From the NCBI RefSeq assembly GCF_020860125.1, contig NZ_JAJBUX010000080.1, forward strand, positions 1-27,728: DNA of 27,728 nt. The letters are read 5' to 3'. The notes beneath the pieces are model-generated. The model did not search any database. It was not told the origin of the DNA and worked only from the letters and a program-made list of their open reading frames with translations. This document shows, in pieces, positions 1-8,047 of this stretch (position 1 is the first letter of the stretch; each line of letters begins with the position of its first letter). The position numbers were made by a program, and so were the translations under genes. The stretch comes from Cloacibacillus sp. GTDB lineage: Bacteria; Synergistota; Synergistia; Synergistales; Synergistaceae.

Positions 1-16
1 ACATTACTAAGTGAAC

Positions 17-45
17 TTTACAACTTGCGCGATACTGTTTAGAAT
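17..45 (+). promoter_or_regulatory. sigma70-type promoter of the TPP riboswitch-cytX unit
   Basis: The -35 box TTTACA (17-22) and the -10 box TAGAAT (40-45) each match the consensus at 5 of 6 positions and are separated by exactly 17 bases. Transcription would begin near position 52, about 30 bases before the riboswitch core. This is read from sequence only. Confidence 0.6.
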
Positions 46-81
46 ATTTGCAAAGAGCGGAAGGTGTTTCCGCCGCAATTA

Positions 82-165
82 CGGGGAGCCTGAATTTTCA
101 GGCTGAGAGGAGGCTGGCCCTCGACCCGATGAACCTGATGTGGGTAATGCCACCGTAGGGAGAAT
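82..165 (+). promoter_or_regulatory. TPP (THI-box) riboswitch
   Basis: The conserved THI-box blocks appear in order. A 5' GGGGAGCC half-stem is followed by a small hairpin closing on GGCTGAGAGGAGGC (101-114), which contains the pyrimidine-sensing CTGAGA. Then come GACCC (123-127), GAACCTGATGTGGGTAATGC (131-150) and the closing CCGTAGGGA (153-161). These are the signature nucleotides of the thiamine-pyrophosphate aptamer. It lies about 70 bases upstream of a CytX-type permease, which is classic placement for thiamine precursor uptake. Confidence 0.96.
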
Positions 166-176
166 AGCTTGGATCA

Positions 177-216
177 GATGATGGCTGTCCTTCTTGGAGG
201 GGCCGTCATTATTTTT
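177..216 (+). terminator. Intrinsic attenuator terminator of the TPP riboswitch
   Basis: ATGATGGC (179-186) pairs with GCCGTCAT (202-209) with one T-G wobble, and the inner TCC/GGA extends the stem around a TTCTT loop. A T-rich run (209-216) follows immediately. The Shine-Dalgarno of cytX begins only 1-2 bases later, so this hairpin would end transcription before the gene. Control is therefore inferred to be by premature termination when TPP is bound. A hairpin masking the ribosome site is the less likely alternative. Confidence 0.7.
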
Positions 217-230
217 AAGGGGTGTTTTCG

Positions 231-1409
231 ATGAACGAAGAGAAGAGAACGACAACGGCTAACGCGCTGATCTGGTTCGGCGCGGCGGTCTCCATCGCGG
301 AAATATATACGGGCACACTGATGGCGCCGCTGGGAATGGCGCGCGGCATGGGGGCGGTGATCGCGGGGCATCTGATCGGCGGCTTCCTCATGTATCTCGC
401 GGCGCTGATCGGCGGCCTGTCGGGACGCGGCGCGATGGAGAGCGTCAAGCTCTCCTTTGGCGAGCAGGGAGCGAAGTTTTTCGCGGCGCTCAACGTGCTG
501 CAGCTTGTGGGCTGGACGGCGGTGATGATCGCGGGCGACGCGATCTCGCTCGGCATCATCCTCAACCCGATGTACGGCACGGACAATACCCTTTGGTGCG
601 GCGTGATCGGCATTATGATCGCCATTTGGATAATGCTCGACATGAAGAACTTCGAGCGTGTCAACAAGCTTGCGATGGCGGCGCTCTTCATCCTCACGCT
701 GGTGCTCTCTTTCATCGTATTCAAGCGCGGCGCGACGGAGGCGGCCCGCGGCGTGATGAGCTTCGCCGACGCGATGGAGCTTTCGGTGGCGATGCCCCTT
801 TCGTGGCTGCCGCTGATCTCCGATTATATGCGCGACGCGGAGGAGCCGAAAAAGAGCGCCGCCGTGAGCACCGTCGTCTATTCGCTGGCCAGCTGCTGGA
901 TGTATTTCATCGGCCTCGGAGTCGCGATCTACACGGGAGGCTCGGATATCGCGAAGATCATGCTTGAAGCAGGGCTCGGTATCGCGGGCGTGGTCATCGT
1001 CGCCTTCTCCACCGTTACGACGACCTTTCTCGACGCCTATTCCGCGGGTATCAGTTTCCACGTCATATTCAGCGGAATAAAGGAAAAGGCCGCGGGAGTC
1101 GCCGTCTGCGCGATCGGCACGATGACCGCCATTTTCGCGCGCTCCGACAGCTACGAGAACCTGCTCTACCTTATCTCTTCCGTATTCGCGCCGATGGTGG
1201 CAGTGATGGTGACGGACTTTTTCATCCTGAAGAGAAACCGCGCGGCAAGGCAGATCTCGCTGCGGAACATCATCTTGTGGGCCGTCGGTTTCGCCCTCTA
1301 CCGCTATCTCATGACCGTCGGTAGCCCAATAGGCGCGACGCTGCCGGTGATCGCCGCGACCATCGGACTTACCTGGCTGGCCGGCATAGCCTTACCGGAG
1401 AAATCGTAA
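231..1409 (+). CDS. cytX: CytX-like NCS1-family permease (probable hydroxymethylpyrimidine transporter)
   Basis: This 392-residue polytopic inner-membrane protein has about twelve hydrophobic segments and belongs to the NCS1 (cytosine/purine/thiamine permease) family. The N-terminal segment ALIWFGAAVSIAEIYTGTL and the MARGMGAVIAGHLIGG stretch look like CytX, the member that is usually TPP-riboswitch controlled and thought to import the thiamine pyrimidine HMP. The ATG at 231 is chosen because AAGGGG (217-222) sits 8 bases ahead; the in-frame GTG at 222 overlaps that ribosome site and cannot use it. The riboswitch and attenuator directly upstream support a thiamine-related substrate. No other thiamine gene is visible here, so this is a stand-alone salvage unit. 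Cytosine or another pyrimidine cannot be excluded from sequence. Confidence 0.88.
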   Translation: MNEEKRTTTANALIWFGAAVSIAEIYTGTLMAPLGMARGMGAVIAGHLIGGFLMYLAALIGGLSGRGAMESVKLSFGEQGAKFFAALNVLQLVGWTAVMIAGDAISLGIILNPMYGTDNTLWCGVIGIMIAIWIMLDMKNFERVNKLAMAALFILTLVLSFIVFKRGATEAARGVMSFADAMELSVAMPLSWLPLISDYMRDAEEPKKSAAVSTVVYSLASCWMYFIGLGVAIYTGGSDIAKIMLEAGLGIAGVVIVAFSTVTTTFLDAYSAGISFHVIFSGIKEKAAGVAVCAIGTMTAIFARSDSYENLLYLISSVFAPMVAVMVTDFFILKRNRAARQISLRNIILWAVGFALYRYLMTVGSPIGATLPVIAATIGLTWLAGIALPEKS

Positions 1410-1450
1410 CAAAGATAAATAATTCACTTTGTAATATTGCGGCAATTCCT

Positions 1451-1479
1451 TTGCAATATCACACTATAAGGGCTACAAT
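1451..1479 (+). promoter_or_regulatory. sigma70-type promoter of the aldolase gene
   Basis: TTGCAA (1451-1456) and TACAAT (1474-1479) are spaced by 17 bases, which predicts a start near 1486 and a leader of about 40 bases. It lies in the 117-base gap after cytX, so the aldolase can be transcribed independently of the riboswitch. Confidence 0.6.
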
Positions 1480-1526
1480 TAGGCTATAAGCACCTTATTA
1501 TAGAAATTTCTCAGGGGGAGATTCCA

Positions 1527-2789
1527 ATGGATGTAAAGAGCAAAGCATATCAGGAGCTGCTGAAGAAGCGTCCGCTGAACGTGCAGGCACGTTTCGGCGA
1601 GACGGAGATGGGGCTTGTCAGCGGGCGTGATATCGCGGCGGCGGCCAGGGAAGTCGATTCCATCGTGCTTGCGGCAAATGCGCGTCATCCGCTCGTGATA
1701 AAGGCCGTACTTCAGGCGGCAAAGAAGAAGAACGCGGCGGTGCTCATCGAGCTCGCTAAATCAGAGGCGACCTACTGCGGCGCGACCTACGACAACATTC
1801 CCGAATACGCCCTGAAGTATTCCGAGGAGATGGGACACGGAGCGGTATTCGGACTCCACGTAGACCATTACGCCATTAAGGGACAGGCCGACGTGCTGAA
1901 GGGCGTGGGGCATCTCACAAAGATCCTCAACAACGGCTTCACCTCGGTGGCCATAGACGCCTCGCACCTCGACGACTATGACAACTTCGCCGCCACCCGC
2001 GCGCTCGCGGACTGGCTGCCCTCGGAGCTCGGCCTTGAGGTCGAGGTGGGCGAGATCAAGGGGCCCGGCGAGCTTTCTACCGTCGAAGAGGCTCTCTATT
2101 ATATCGGCGGCCTCAACGCCTGGCAGGTCTTCCCCGATTATCTCGCGATATCGAACGGCAGCCTGCACGGCACCTATGACCCGACGGCGGGACAGATGGA
2201 GGGCATCGATCTCACCCGCACGAAGGAGATCGCCGACGCGATCGCGCCCTACGGCGTGGCGATAGCGCAACACGGTATCTCCGGCACACCGCTCGACAAG
2301 GTATCGACTTTCCGTAAGTACGGCATCCGCAAGGGCAATGTCGCGACGCTCTTCCAGAACGTCTACTACGGAATCAAGATGGACCCGAACACCGGCAACG
2401 CGATCACCGAGGGCGGCACATACACGAAAGAGGCCGACCGCGGCATTTCGATGGAGCTCTGGGAGAAGATCGTCGCCGCCGGAGACGAGAAGGGAATGAG
2501 CCGCAAGAGCGGAGATTACAAGAAGCTCAATCTGCCCTTCTGCGATATGATCCTCGCGGAGCCCAAGCCGATCGTCGACAGGATCGTCGATGAGATGGCC
2601 TGGTGGGCGGAGCGTTTCATCGTCGCCTTTGGAGCGGAGGGCAGCGCCGACGCGGTGGCCGAGGTCATGGCGAAGCGTGTTGACCAGAACGCCTCCCCCG
2701 ACCGCAAGGTTCTCGGCGAGAGGAAGAATTACACCAAGACCAACGCACCCGGCAAGGGCGGGAACGACGGTAAAAATTACGACGATTAA
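1527..2789 (+). CDS. Class II (zinc-dependent) fructose-bisphosphate aldolase family protein
   Basis: This cytoplasmic 420-residue protein belongs to the class II ketose-bisphosphate aldolase family, which cleaves fructose-1,6-bisphosphate or a related ketose phosphate into two trioses with a divalent metal. Visible active-site landmarks are GLHVDHYAIKG (catalytic Asp113, metal-binding His114), SVAIDASHLD (140-149), EVEVGEIKG, the second metal His in NGSLHGTYDP (His214) and AQHGISGTP (His249). It is longer than the ~300-residue E. coli-like enzymes and matches the long ~420-residue subgroup. AGGGGGAG (1513-1520) lies 6 bases before the ATG. It has its own promoter and ends at a strong terminator, so it is probably monocistronic. 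Substrate is uncertain: glycolytic aldolase is most likely, a tagatose- or sugar-specific role is possible. Confidence 0.88.
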   Translation: MDVKSKAYQELLKKRPLNVQARFGETEMGLVSGRDIAAAAREVDSIVLAANARHPLVIKAVLQAAKKKNAAVLIELAKSEATYCGATYDNIPEYALKYSEEMGHGAVFGLHVDHYAIKGQADVLKGVGHLTKILNNGFTSVAIDASHLDDYDNFAATRALADWLPSELGLEVEVGEIKGPGELSTVEEALYYIGGLNAWQVFPDYLAISNGSLHGTYDPTAGQMEGIDLTRTKEIADAIAPYGVAIAQHGISGTPLDKVSTFRKYGIRKGNVATLFQNVYYGIKMDPNTGNAITEGGTYTKEADRGISMELWEKIVAAGDEKGMSRKSGDYKKLNLPFCDMILAEPKPIVDRIVDEMAWWAERFIVAFGAEGSADAVAEVMAKRVDQNASPDRKVLGERKNYTKTNAPGKGGNDGKNYDD

Positions 2790-2870
2790 ATATCCGCCGC
2801 GGCGCGTGCCGACTGTCTGAAAGGTACGTACATGTGGCATATCTGATCAAAAAATAAAGTTATCGCATAA

Positions 2871-2917
2871 AAGCAGGTCCGCGCGAAAGATTTTCGTGCG
2901 GACCTGCTTTTCTTTTT
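2871..2917 (+). terminator. Strong intrinsic terminator after the aldolase gene, possibly bidirectional
   Basis: AAGCAGGTCCGCGCGAAA (2871-2888) pairs with a downstream arm ending GCGGACCTGCTT (to about 2909) with one mismatch around a tiny loop, and TTTTCTTTTTTT follows. On the minus strand the tail is TTTTATG, so it may also stop transcripts arriving from the convergent acyl-CoA synthetase gene, which ends at 2926. Confidence 0.88.
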
Positions 2918-2925
2918 TTAATTTT

Positions 2926-4437
2926 TTACTGTTTTTCGATCTTCATCTTCCGCAGCTCGCGGCGCAGTATCTTACCAGCGGGAGATAGCGGATATTCGGT
3001 GACGAAACCGATCTTGCGCGGCACTTTGTAGTGCGCCAGCCTCTCACGGCAATAGCTCATCAATTCTTTCGCCGATACTTCGGCCCCTTCATTGAGAACG
3101 ATGAAGGCCTTCACAAGCTCTCCCGCGACATTGTTCTTCTCTCCCACGGCAACGGCGGCGTGCACCGCCGGATGGGCGCATATGACCGCCTCCACCTCCT
3201 GGGGATAGACGTTGAAGCCGCTGACGATGATGATATCCGTCGCGCGGTCGACGATCTTGATGTAGCCGTCGGCGTCTATCTGGACGACGTCGCCGGTGTT
3301 GAACCAGCCGTCGCGGAAGCGTTCTTTTGTATTCTTTTCGTCACGGAAGTAACCGGGAACGACGGAGGGCCCCTTCACCCACAGCACGCCCTCCTGATGG
3401 AGGTCAAGCAAATTCCCCTCGCGGTCGCGTATCTCGATCTGGTAATCGGGATAGGGGCGGCCAACGGTACCAAGTTTCTTATCCGCCTCCGTGGCGTTGA
3501 CGGCGACGACCGGCGAGCATTCCGTCAGGCCGTAGCCCTCAAGGATGCCGACGCCGAGGTATTCGCGGCAGCGCGCCTCCATCTGCACATTGAGACGGTC
3601 GCCGCCGGTGATGACGTGCGTAACGCCCTTTATGTGATGATCTTTTTTCGCCAGAGCCCCGAGCAGGAAGGCCATGATCGTCGGCACCGCGATCACCCGG
3701 TTGACGCCGGCCTCCTCTATCGCCTTTATCGTGCTGTCCACCGGTACGAAACTCGGGACCACCGCCTGACGCACCCCAAAGGCCAGCGGCATCATCCCCG
3801 CCATGTTGTAGCCGAAGGTGTGAAAGTTAGGCAGCACGTTGAGGAATACCGCGTCTTCGTCCAGCAGCCCAGGAACATGTTCCTCTATCGGCGCAAGGTT
3901 GCCGAGCATGTTCGAGTGCAGGCATACCACCGCCTTCGGCAGTCCTGAAGTCCCGGAGGTGGAGAATATCACGGAAGTTTCCGCGCACTCCGGCCTGCCC
4001 TGTCTGCTCCGCCACAGCGGCAGAGGCCCTTCGAGCGGTGATGGAACGAGCGGTATATCCGACGGGAAGCCCTCGCCCGCTGCCTTTTTATGGCCCTCGT
4101 CCGTGAGGACGACGGCGTTTACATCAAGCATTTTTATCGTATCTATCAGGTTTACTGCGCCGGTGCGCGCGTTAAGAGGAGCGATCGCCCCGCCGAGCCG
4201 CCAGCAAGCGACAGAGAGCGCCAAGACCATCGGCGAGTTGGGAAGCAGTACGGCAATGCGCTGTCCCCTTCCAAAGCCAGAGACACGCAGTTTCTCTTCA
4301 CAGTCGGTGATGAGCGCCTCCAGGCGCTCCCAGCTCCACCATTCGCCCTGCCACCAGATACAGTCTGATTTTTCTTTTCCCTGCCAGGCCGCTTTCAGTG
4401 CATCCTCAAGCCGGTCTGTGTTGAACCTCTTTACCAT
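2926..4437 (-). CDS. AMP-forming acyl-CoA synthetase (long-chain/medium-chain FadD-like ligase)
   Basis: This 503-residue cytoplasmic adenylate-forming enzyme activates a carboxylic acid to acyl-AMP and transfers it to CoA. Core motifs are in order: the phosphate-binding loop SVIFSTSGTSGLPKAVV (Lys168), LEGYGLTECSPV (299-310), GWFNTGDVVQIDADGYIKIV (from 377, with the TGD ATP-binding Asp383), the hinge VDRATDIIIVSGFNVYP (397-411) and the C-terminal catalytic lysine in SPAGKILRREL (Lys489). The length fits short FadD/OSB-CoA-type ligases. The start codon has only a weak GGGGTGG ahead. A possible extended -10 (TGTGATAAT, minus strand, 4472-4480) lies about 35 bases upstream. It stands alone between two minus-strand units, with no beta-oxidation partner in view. 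The acyl substrate cannot be read from the sequence. Confidence 0.9.
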   Translation of the reverse strand: MVKRFNTDRLEDALKAAWQGKEKSDCIWWQGEWWSWERLEALITDCEEKLRVSGFGRGQRIAVLLPNSPMVLALSVACWRLGGAIAPLNARTGAVNLIDTIKMLDVNAVVLTDEGHKKAAGEGFPSDIPLVPSPLEGPLPLWRSRQGRPECAETSVIFSTSGTSGLPKAVVCLHSNMLGNLAPIEEHVPGLLDEDAVFLNVLPNFHTFGYNMAGMMPLAFGVRQAVVPSFVPVDSTIKAIEEAGVNRVIAVPTIMAFLLGALAKKDHHIKGVTHVITGGDRLNVQMEARCREYLGVGILEGYGLTECSPVVAVNATEADKKLGTVGRPYPDYQIEIRDREGNLLDLHQEGVLWVKGPSVVPGYFRDEKNTKERFRDGWFNTGDVVQIDADGYIKIVDRATDIIIVSGFNVYPQEVEAVICAHPAVHAAVAVGEKNNVAGELVKAFIVLNEGAEVSAKELMSYCRERLAHYKVPRKIGFVTEYPLSPAGKILRRELRKMKIEKQ

Positions 4438-4591
4438 CCCTATGCCACCCCACTACGCTTTATATAACATTATTATCACAGATTTTTCTGAGTTTATCCA
4501 CTAAAATGCGGCTCTTGCGGACAACTTTGACAAACATTCATCTATTCGGATATGTGGCCGCAGCCACGGCGCTCCCGCCTCCGTACGCTGG

Positions 4592-6184
4592 TCAGTCTTT
4601 ATTTACCCTGATACGCCGCTGGAAGATACCCTTATCGTGAGCACAGTAGACGACCGCCATAGCCTTGTTGAGCGGCATATGGCTGCGTGGGTCGATGGTA
4701 AGGGTCGCGTGTGTGAGCGGCAGGTTCTTTGTCGCCAGCAGAGTATGGCGTATCGCCTCCCCGCGGAAACCGGGGGTGCTCTGGAGAGCCGACGCGATCC
4801 AGCGTACGCCGTCATATGCCAGTATGGCGGCCATAACATCCTCCGGCGGGCAGTTCTCGTTATAGAGGCTGCGATACTCCTTCAGGACGGAACGGATCGG
4901 CGGATCGAGCGCCGACACCTCGTTCACCCACCAACTGCCCTTCAGGGCCTCCCCCGCGTCTGTATAGGTCTTATCGGTAAAACCCTCACCAAGGATGGTA
5001 TCCAGAAAACCGGCCGCGCGCGCCTCCGAAACGATCTTCGCGGAGTCCTTTCCCGTTCCCGGCAGTATCAGAAGGTCCGCCCCACTCTCGAATATCGCCC
5101 GCATCGCCGCATCGTGACTACTCTCTTTTTTACCGTTATAGGAAAGCTCCGTGACAGTCTTGGCGCCAAACCCCACGGCCCATTTGCGCGCAGAGAGGTA
5201 GGTCTCTTCGGATAATTTATCAGATGAGTCGTAATAGAGGGCGATCTGTTTCTTATGCAGCGCCTGTGTGGCAAAATAGGAGAGCACCTTGCCGCGCGCT
5301 TTCGCGTCGTTCACGAGGCTGAAGGTATAGAGATAGGGCAGCGCGGCGTCCATAAGCTCCTCTTCAGCAGGCGGCGTCGGCGAGATAACGATGAGCGGCG
5401 CCTCGATGCTCTCGGCTAGCCGCGCTATCTCCGCAACGTTTCCGTTGTTGGCGCCAAGCATCATTACAAGGAAGCTCTTGTCCTTCATCGCTTTTTTGAC
5501 CGAGGCTACCGCCTTCGCCGGATCCCTGGGCAAATCGAAACCTACTACTTTAAGCTTATATTCCTCGCGCAGCGGCCCCTGAATATTTATACGCTCGACC
5601 GCAAGCTGCGCCGCCCTCAGCTGCACATGTGATAGGCGCGCCTCCGGGCCGGACATCGGGGCGAAGAAGGCGATGCGCAGCTCGTCGCCGACAGGAGTAC
5701 GCTGGCTGCCGATCTGGAAGAAGAGCACGCACAGCACCAGCATCGCCGCGATCAGAATTACGCCGTTATAAAGAGATTTTTTACGCATCCGCATCGTTCG
5801 GGGCCGGTTTGAGATGCCGCCGGATATCCTCCTAAGATTGCCAGGCGTGGCGACAAACCCCTCTCCCGCGGGACGTTCATCTTCATATTTATCGGCTACG
5901 GCGCCGTTTATCAGGGCCGCGACCTCTTTCGACTGTCCCGCCGTAAATCCAAGCTGCTGGCACAGACGTTCTTCCTGTTCCCCATCCAGAACCGCCTTTG
6001 CGGAATTGGCACGCCAGCCACACTTGAGAAGATACCTGAGGGCAAAGGTAAGATGAAAGGCCTCCTCGGCCTGCTGCGCGCAGCGGTCCTCAAGAAACTG
6101 TGACAGCCTGTCGGGGTCTTCCAGTATGTTTATTCCATAGCTATCTATCAATTCGGACAGTACATCACGAATGTTTTCGGACAT
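4592..6184 (-). CDS. Membrane-anchored type I periplasmic-binding-protein fusion with a cytoplasmic N-terminal domain
   Basis: This 530-residue protein has three parts. Residues 1-~105 are a soluble, mostly helical domain (opening MSENIRDVLSELIDSYG) with no signal peptide. A basic stretch RTMRMRKK follows (~129-136), then one transmembrane helix GVILIAAMLVLCVLFFQIG (~141-159). The rest (~168-520) is a type I periplasmic ligand-binding fold like the branched-chain amino-acid/amide receptors: LRIAFFAPMSGPEA, LVMMLGANNGNVAEIARLAE, LIVISPTPP, DLLILPGTGKDSAKIVSEA. By the positive-inside rule the N-domain faces the cytoplasm and the binding domain the periplasm. The start at 6184 has AGGAG 7 bases upstream; ATG at 6187 and a further in-frame start at 6223 are possible. 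No ABC permease or ATPase gene adjoins. A sensor or receptor role, not plain transport, is inferred. Confidence 0.75.
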   Translation of the reverse strand: MSENIRDVLSELIDSYGINILEDPDRLSQFLEDRCAQQAEEAFHLTFALRYLLKCGWRANSAKAVLDGEQEERLCQQLGFTAGQSKEVAALINGAVADKYEDERPAGEGFVATPGNLRRISGGISNRPRTMRMRKKSLYNGVILIAAMLVLCVLFFQIGSQRTPVGDELRIAFFAPMSGPEARLSHVQLRAAQLAVERINIQGPLREEYKLKVVGFDLPRDPAKAVASVKKAMKDKSFLVMMLGANNGNVAEIARLAESIEAPLIVISPTPPAEEELMDAALPYLYTFSLVNDAKARGKVLSYFATQALHKKQIALYYDSSDKLSEETYLSARKWAVGFGAKTVTELSYNGKKESSHDAAMRAIFESGADLLILPGTGKDSAKIVSEARAAGFLDTILGEGFTDKTYTDAGEALKGSWWVNEVSALDPPIRSVLKEYRSLYNENCPPEDVMAAILAYDGVRWIASALQSTPGFRGEAIRHTLLATKNLPLTHATLTIDPRSHMPLNKAMAVVYCAHDKGIFQRRIRVNKD

Positions 6185-6304
6185 CATTCCACTCCTTATC
6201 TTAATATAAATAGTATACAGCATTGGAGTTCATAAATGAATTTCATAAATTGTAAAAACGGCCCCTTGGTGATAAGGTATAGCTGAAACGAGGTGGAGAA
6301 CGAC

Positions 6305-6865
6305 ATGTATAAACGTATCCCGGTGGCTGTTCTGTTTTTTTCGCTGCTTTCAGCCGCTTTTTTTATCGCCTCCATGAGTTGGCGCGTAGATTCTCTGGAG
6401 CTCCTCGACGACAGCCGGAGGGTGCTTTTTTCCGTGCCCATGGCGCTGGGACAGCGTTTTACGACGACATATATCCACTCCGTAGAGCTGACGCCGGTGG
6501 AAGATGAATATATCGTGCTCGGCGGGAAGATATGGACATGGCAGGAGCGCGTGAAATCGTCAAACGCGGGAATGCCCTGTTTCAAACCCGACAACGGCTG
6601 TTATATCAACACGAAAGAATGGCTGATATTTCAGGGCGGCCGCCAGTCGTGGGACCATTATTACCTTCGCGTCGGCAACAAGACCTTCGGCCTCAATAAA
6701 ATGGAATTGGCGCCATTCGGCACAACGTGCTTGTTCAAAATTTTCCCCGGAAAACGTCTTACTGTAGCAGTAAAAAGCGGTCCTATGCTCTTTACAGAGC
6801 TCTATAAAACGGAGGCCCTTTACGAACCGCTTCCACAACAGCGGCTATTCTCGTCCTACAGGTAG
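6305..6865 (+). CDS. DUF1850 domain-containing membrane-anchored protein
   Basis: This 186-residue protein has an N-terminal signal/anchor helix (VAVLFFSLLSAAFFIASM) followed by a periplasmic beta-rich domain. The motif TTYIHSVELTPVEDEY near residues 55-70 is the hallmark of DUF1850, where an H-S-V-E-x-T-P-V-E segment is conserved. The family is repeatedly found beside TAXI-type TRAP transporters, and such a system lies about 1.2 kb to the right, though on the opposite strand. ATG 6305 is preferred because GAGGTGGAG (6290-6298) lies 6 bases ahead; the upstream GTG at 6293 is inside that ribosome site. Its last 10 bases overlap the end of the convergent membrane-protein gene. Molecular function is unknown; an accessory role to TRAP uptake is inferred from context. 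Confidence 0.8.
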   Translation: MYKRIPVAVLFFSLLSAAFFIASMSWRVDSLELLDDSRRVLFSVPMALGQRFTTTYIHSVELTPVEDEYIVLGGKIWTWQERVKSSNAGMPCFKPDNGCYINTKEWLIFQGGRQSWDHYYLRVGNKTFGLNKMELAPFGTTCLFKIFPGKRLTVAVKSGPMLFTELYKTEALYEPLPQQRLFSSYR

Positions 6866-7773
6866 AGGTTCACAAGAAAGAGGGCGACGCCGCAGTATGA
6901 AAGGAGAAGATATGGTGAGGACTTCCAGCCAAGCGGCAGACGCTCCCTCATCTTCATATAGGCCGCCCTTATCGGCGGTATTACCACTATTTGTACTATA
7001 AGGACCTTGAACCAGAAAAAGGCAAAGTCCGCGGCGTACATCGGAATACCGGCTAGCCTAAGCAGCAGCCCGATGTTTACCGGGACAAAGATCGCCGTTA
7101 TTATCGCCGGACAGAGCGTCGAGCGGACGGCGTCATAGACCTCAAACAATGAGATATATTCCGTAAGTTCCGTCTGCCTTACCTTGCGGCAGGGAGAGAC
7201 TACGGCGAGAGAAAAGAAAAAGAACACCAGTCCGATACGCCCCCAAAAATTCGTTACAATCGCAAGGGGCATCGCAGCATAGGTGTTAAGGCAGAATATG
7301 CTTCCAGGCACGCCGATATTTATCACAAACCAGGCAAGCGTGATAATAACAAGCAACAACGCTACCGTAAACTTGAAAAGTATATTTATCTGGTTTATGT
7401 CTATGGAAAAATATATCTCTTTTGAATATTGCTTGAGTCCCCTGATATAAAAATTCTGCGCCAGAATCAGCAGCGACACAGCAATAAGAAAGCCGCCCCT
7501 GACCGAGAAAAACTGAGGCAGCGACCCCATCGGGATAAAAAAGTAAACGGCAATGAGGAAAAGACACGAAAGGTAGAGCGCGCGGGGAGCTTTTTTTTTC
7601 TCATGGCGTATCTTTCCTTCGATAAACCGCTTGAAAGGGGAAAGGATCGGCTCCCTTTCACTGTCACTGATATTGAACACCGCGTTTTCTATGCCCATAA
7701 ATAAAAGCGTGATGCTGATTATGAGGTAGACGAAGGCTGCCGCAGAAAACGGCATAATGATGAAGTTTATCAA
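6856..7773 (-). CDS. Multi-pass membrane protein of unknown function (about eight helices)
   Basis: I do not recognise this 305-residue protein with confidence. It has roughly eight hydrophobic segments separated by short charged loops, one of them rich in Lys/Arg/Glu (SDSEREPILSPFKRFIEG, ~37-54). Size, helix count and an acidic loop between late helices (RQTELTEYISLFEVYD) faintly recall the complex-I subunit 1 family (NuoH/HyfC/EchB), but no diagnostic motif can be confirmed. No other hydrogenase or complex I subunit is nearby. The first usable start is a TTG at 7773 with AAGGAG about 12 bases upstream, so the start is uncertain. The stop codon lies inside the end of the convergent DUF1850 gene (10-base overlap). 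Confidence 0.6.
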   Translation of the reverse strand: MINFIIMPFSAAAFVYLIISITLLFMGIENAVFNISDSEREPILSPFKRFIEGKIRHEKKKAPRALYLSCLFLIAVYFFIPMGSLPQFFSVRGGFLIAVSLLILAQNFYIRGLKQYSKEIYFSIDINQINILFKFTVALLLVIITLAWFVINIGVPGSIFCLNTYAAMPLAIVTNFWGRIGLVFFFFSLAVVSPCRKVRQTELTEYISLFEVYDAVRSTLCPAIITAIFVPVNIGLLLRLAGIPMYAADFAFFWFKVLIVQIVVIPPIRAAYMKMRERLPLGWKSSPYLLLSYCGVALFLVNLYL

Positions 7774-7997
7774 GATGTCAATTCGCTCCTTGATTTAATT
7801 TATACAGAAACTGCGGCAAAAATACTATAACTTCAACATATTTTACGGCAAAATCACTAGCCGCCGCGGCGCATTTACCATATACTTTACATAGCTACAA
7901 AAAAGAGTCTAAAAAACAACAATTTTCCTTGTTTATGATTATATTACCAGAATAAAGGACAAAAATCATCAATAAGGCCTAATTTAAAAAAATGCTT

Positions 7998-8026
7998 AAA
8001 AAAAGAGCCGCCTTGAGAGGCGGCTC
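7998..8026 (-). terminator. Intrinsic terminator of the TRAP-TAXI unit
   Basis: GAGCCGCCT (8005-8013) pairs perfectly with AGGCGGCTC (8018-8026) around a four-base loop. Seven A residues on the plus strand (7998-8004) give a seven-U tail on the minus strand. It lies 22 bases past the TAXI gene stop. The 274-base gap between 7774 and 8047 holds nothing else I can support. Confidence 0.88.
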
Positions 8027-8047
8027 AGTGAATCTAGAATCTCGATC

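Noticed and set aside
6856..7773. Firm call as a NuoH/HyfC/EchB subunit
   Set aside because: Only size and helix count fit; no diagnostic motif or partner subunit gene could be confirmed.
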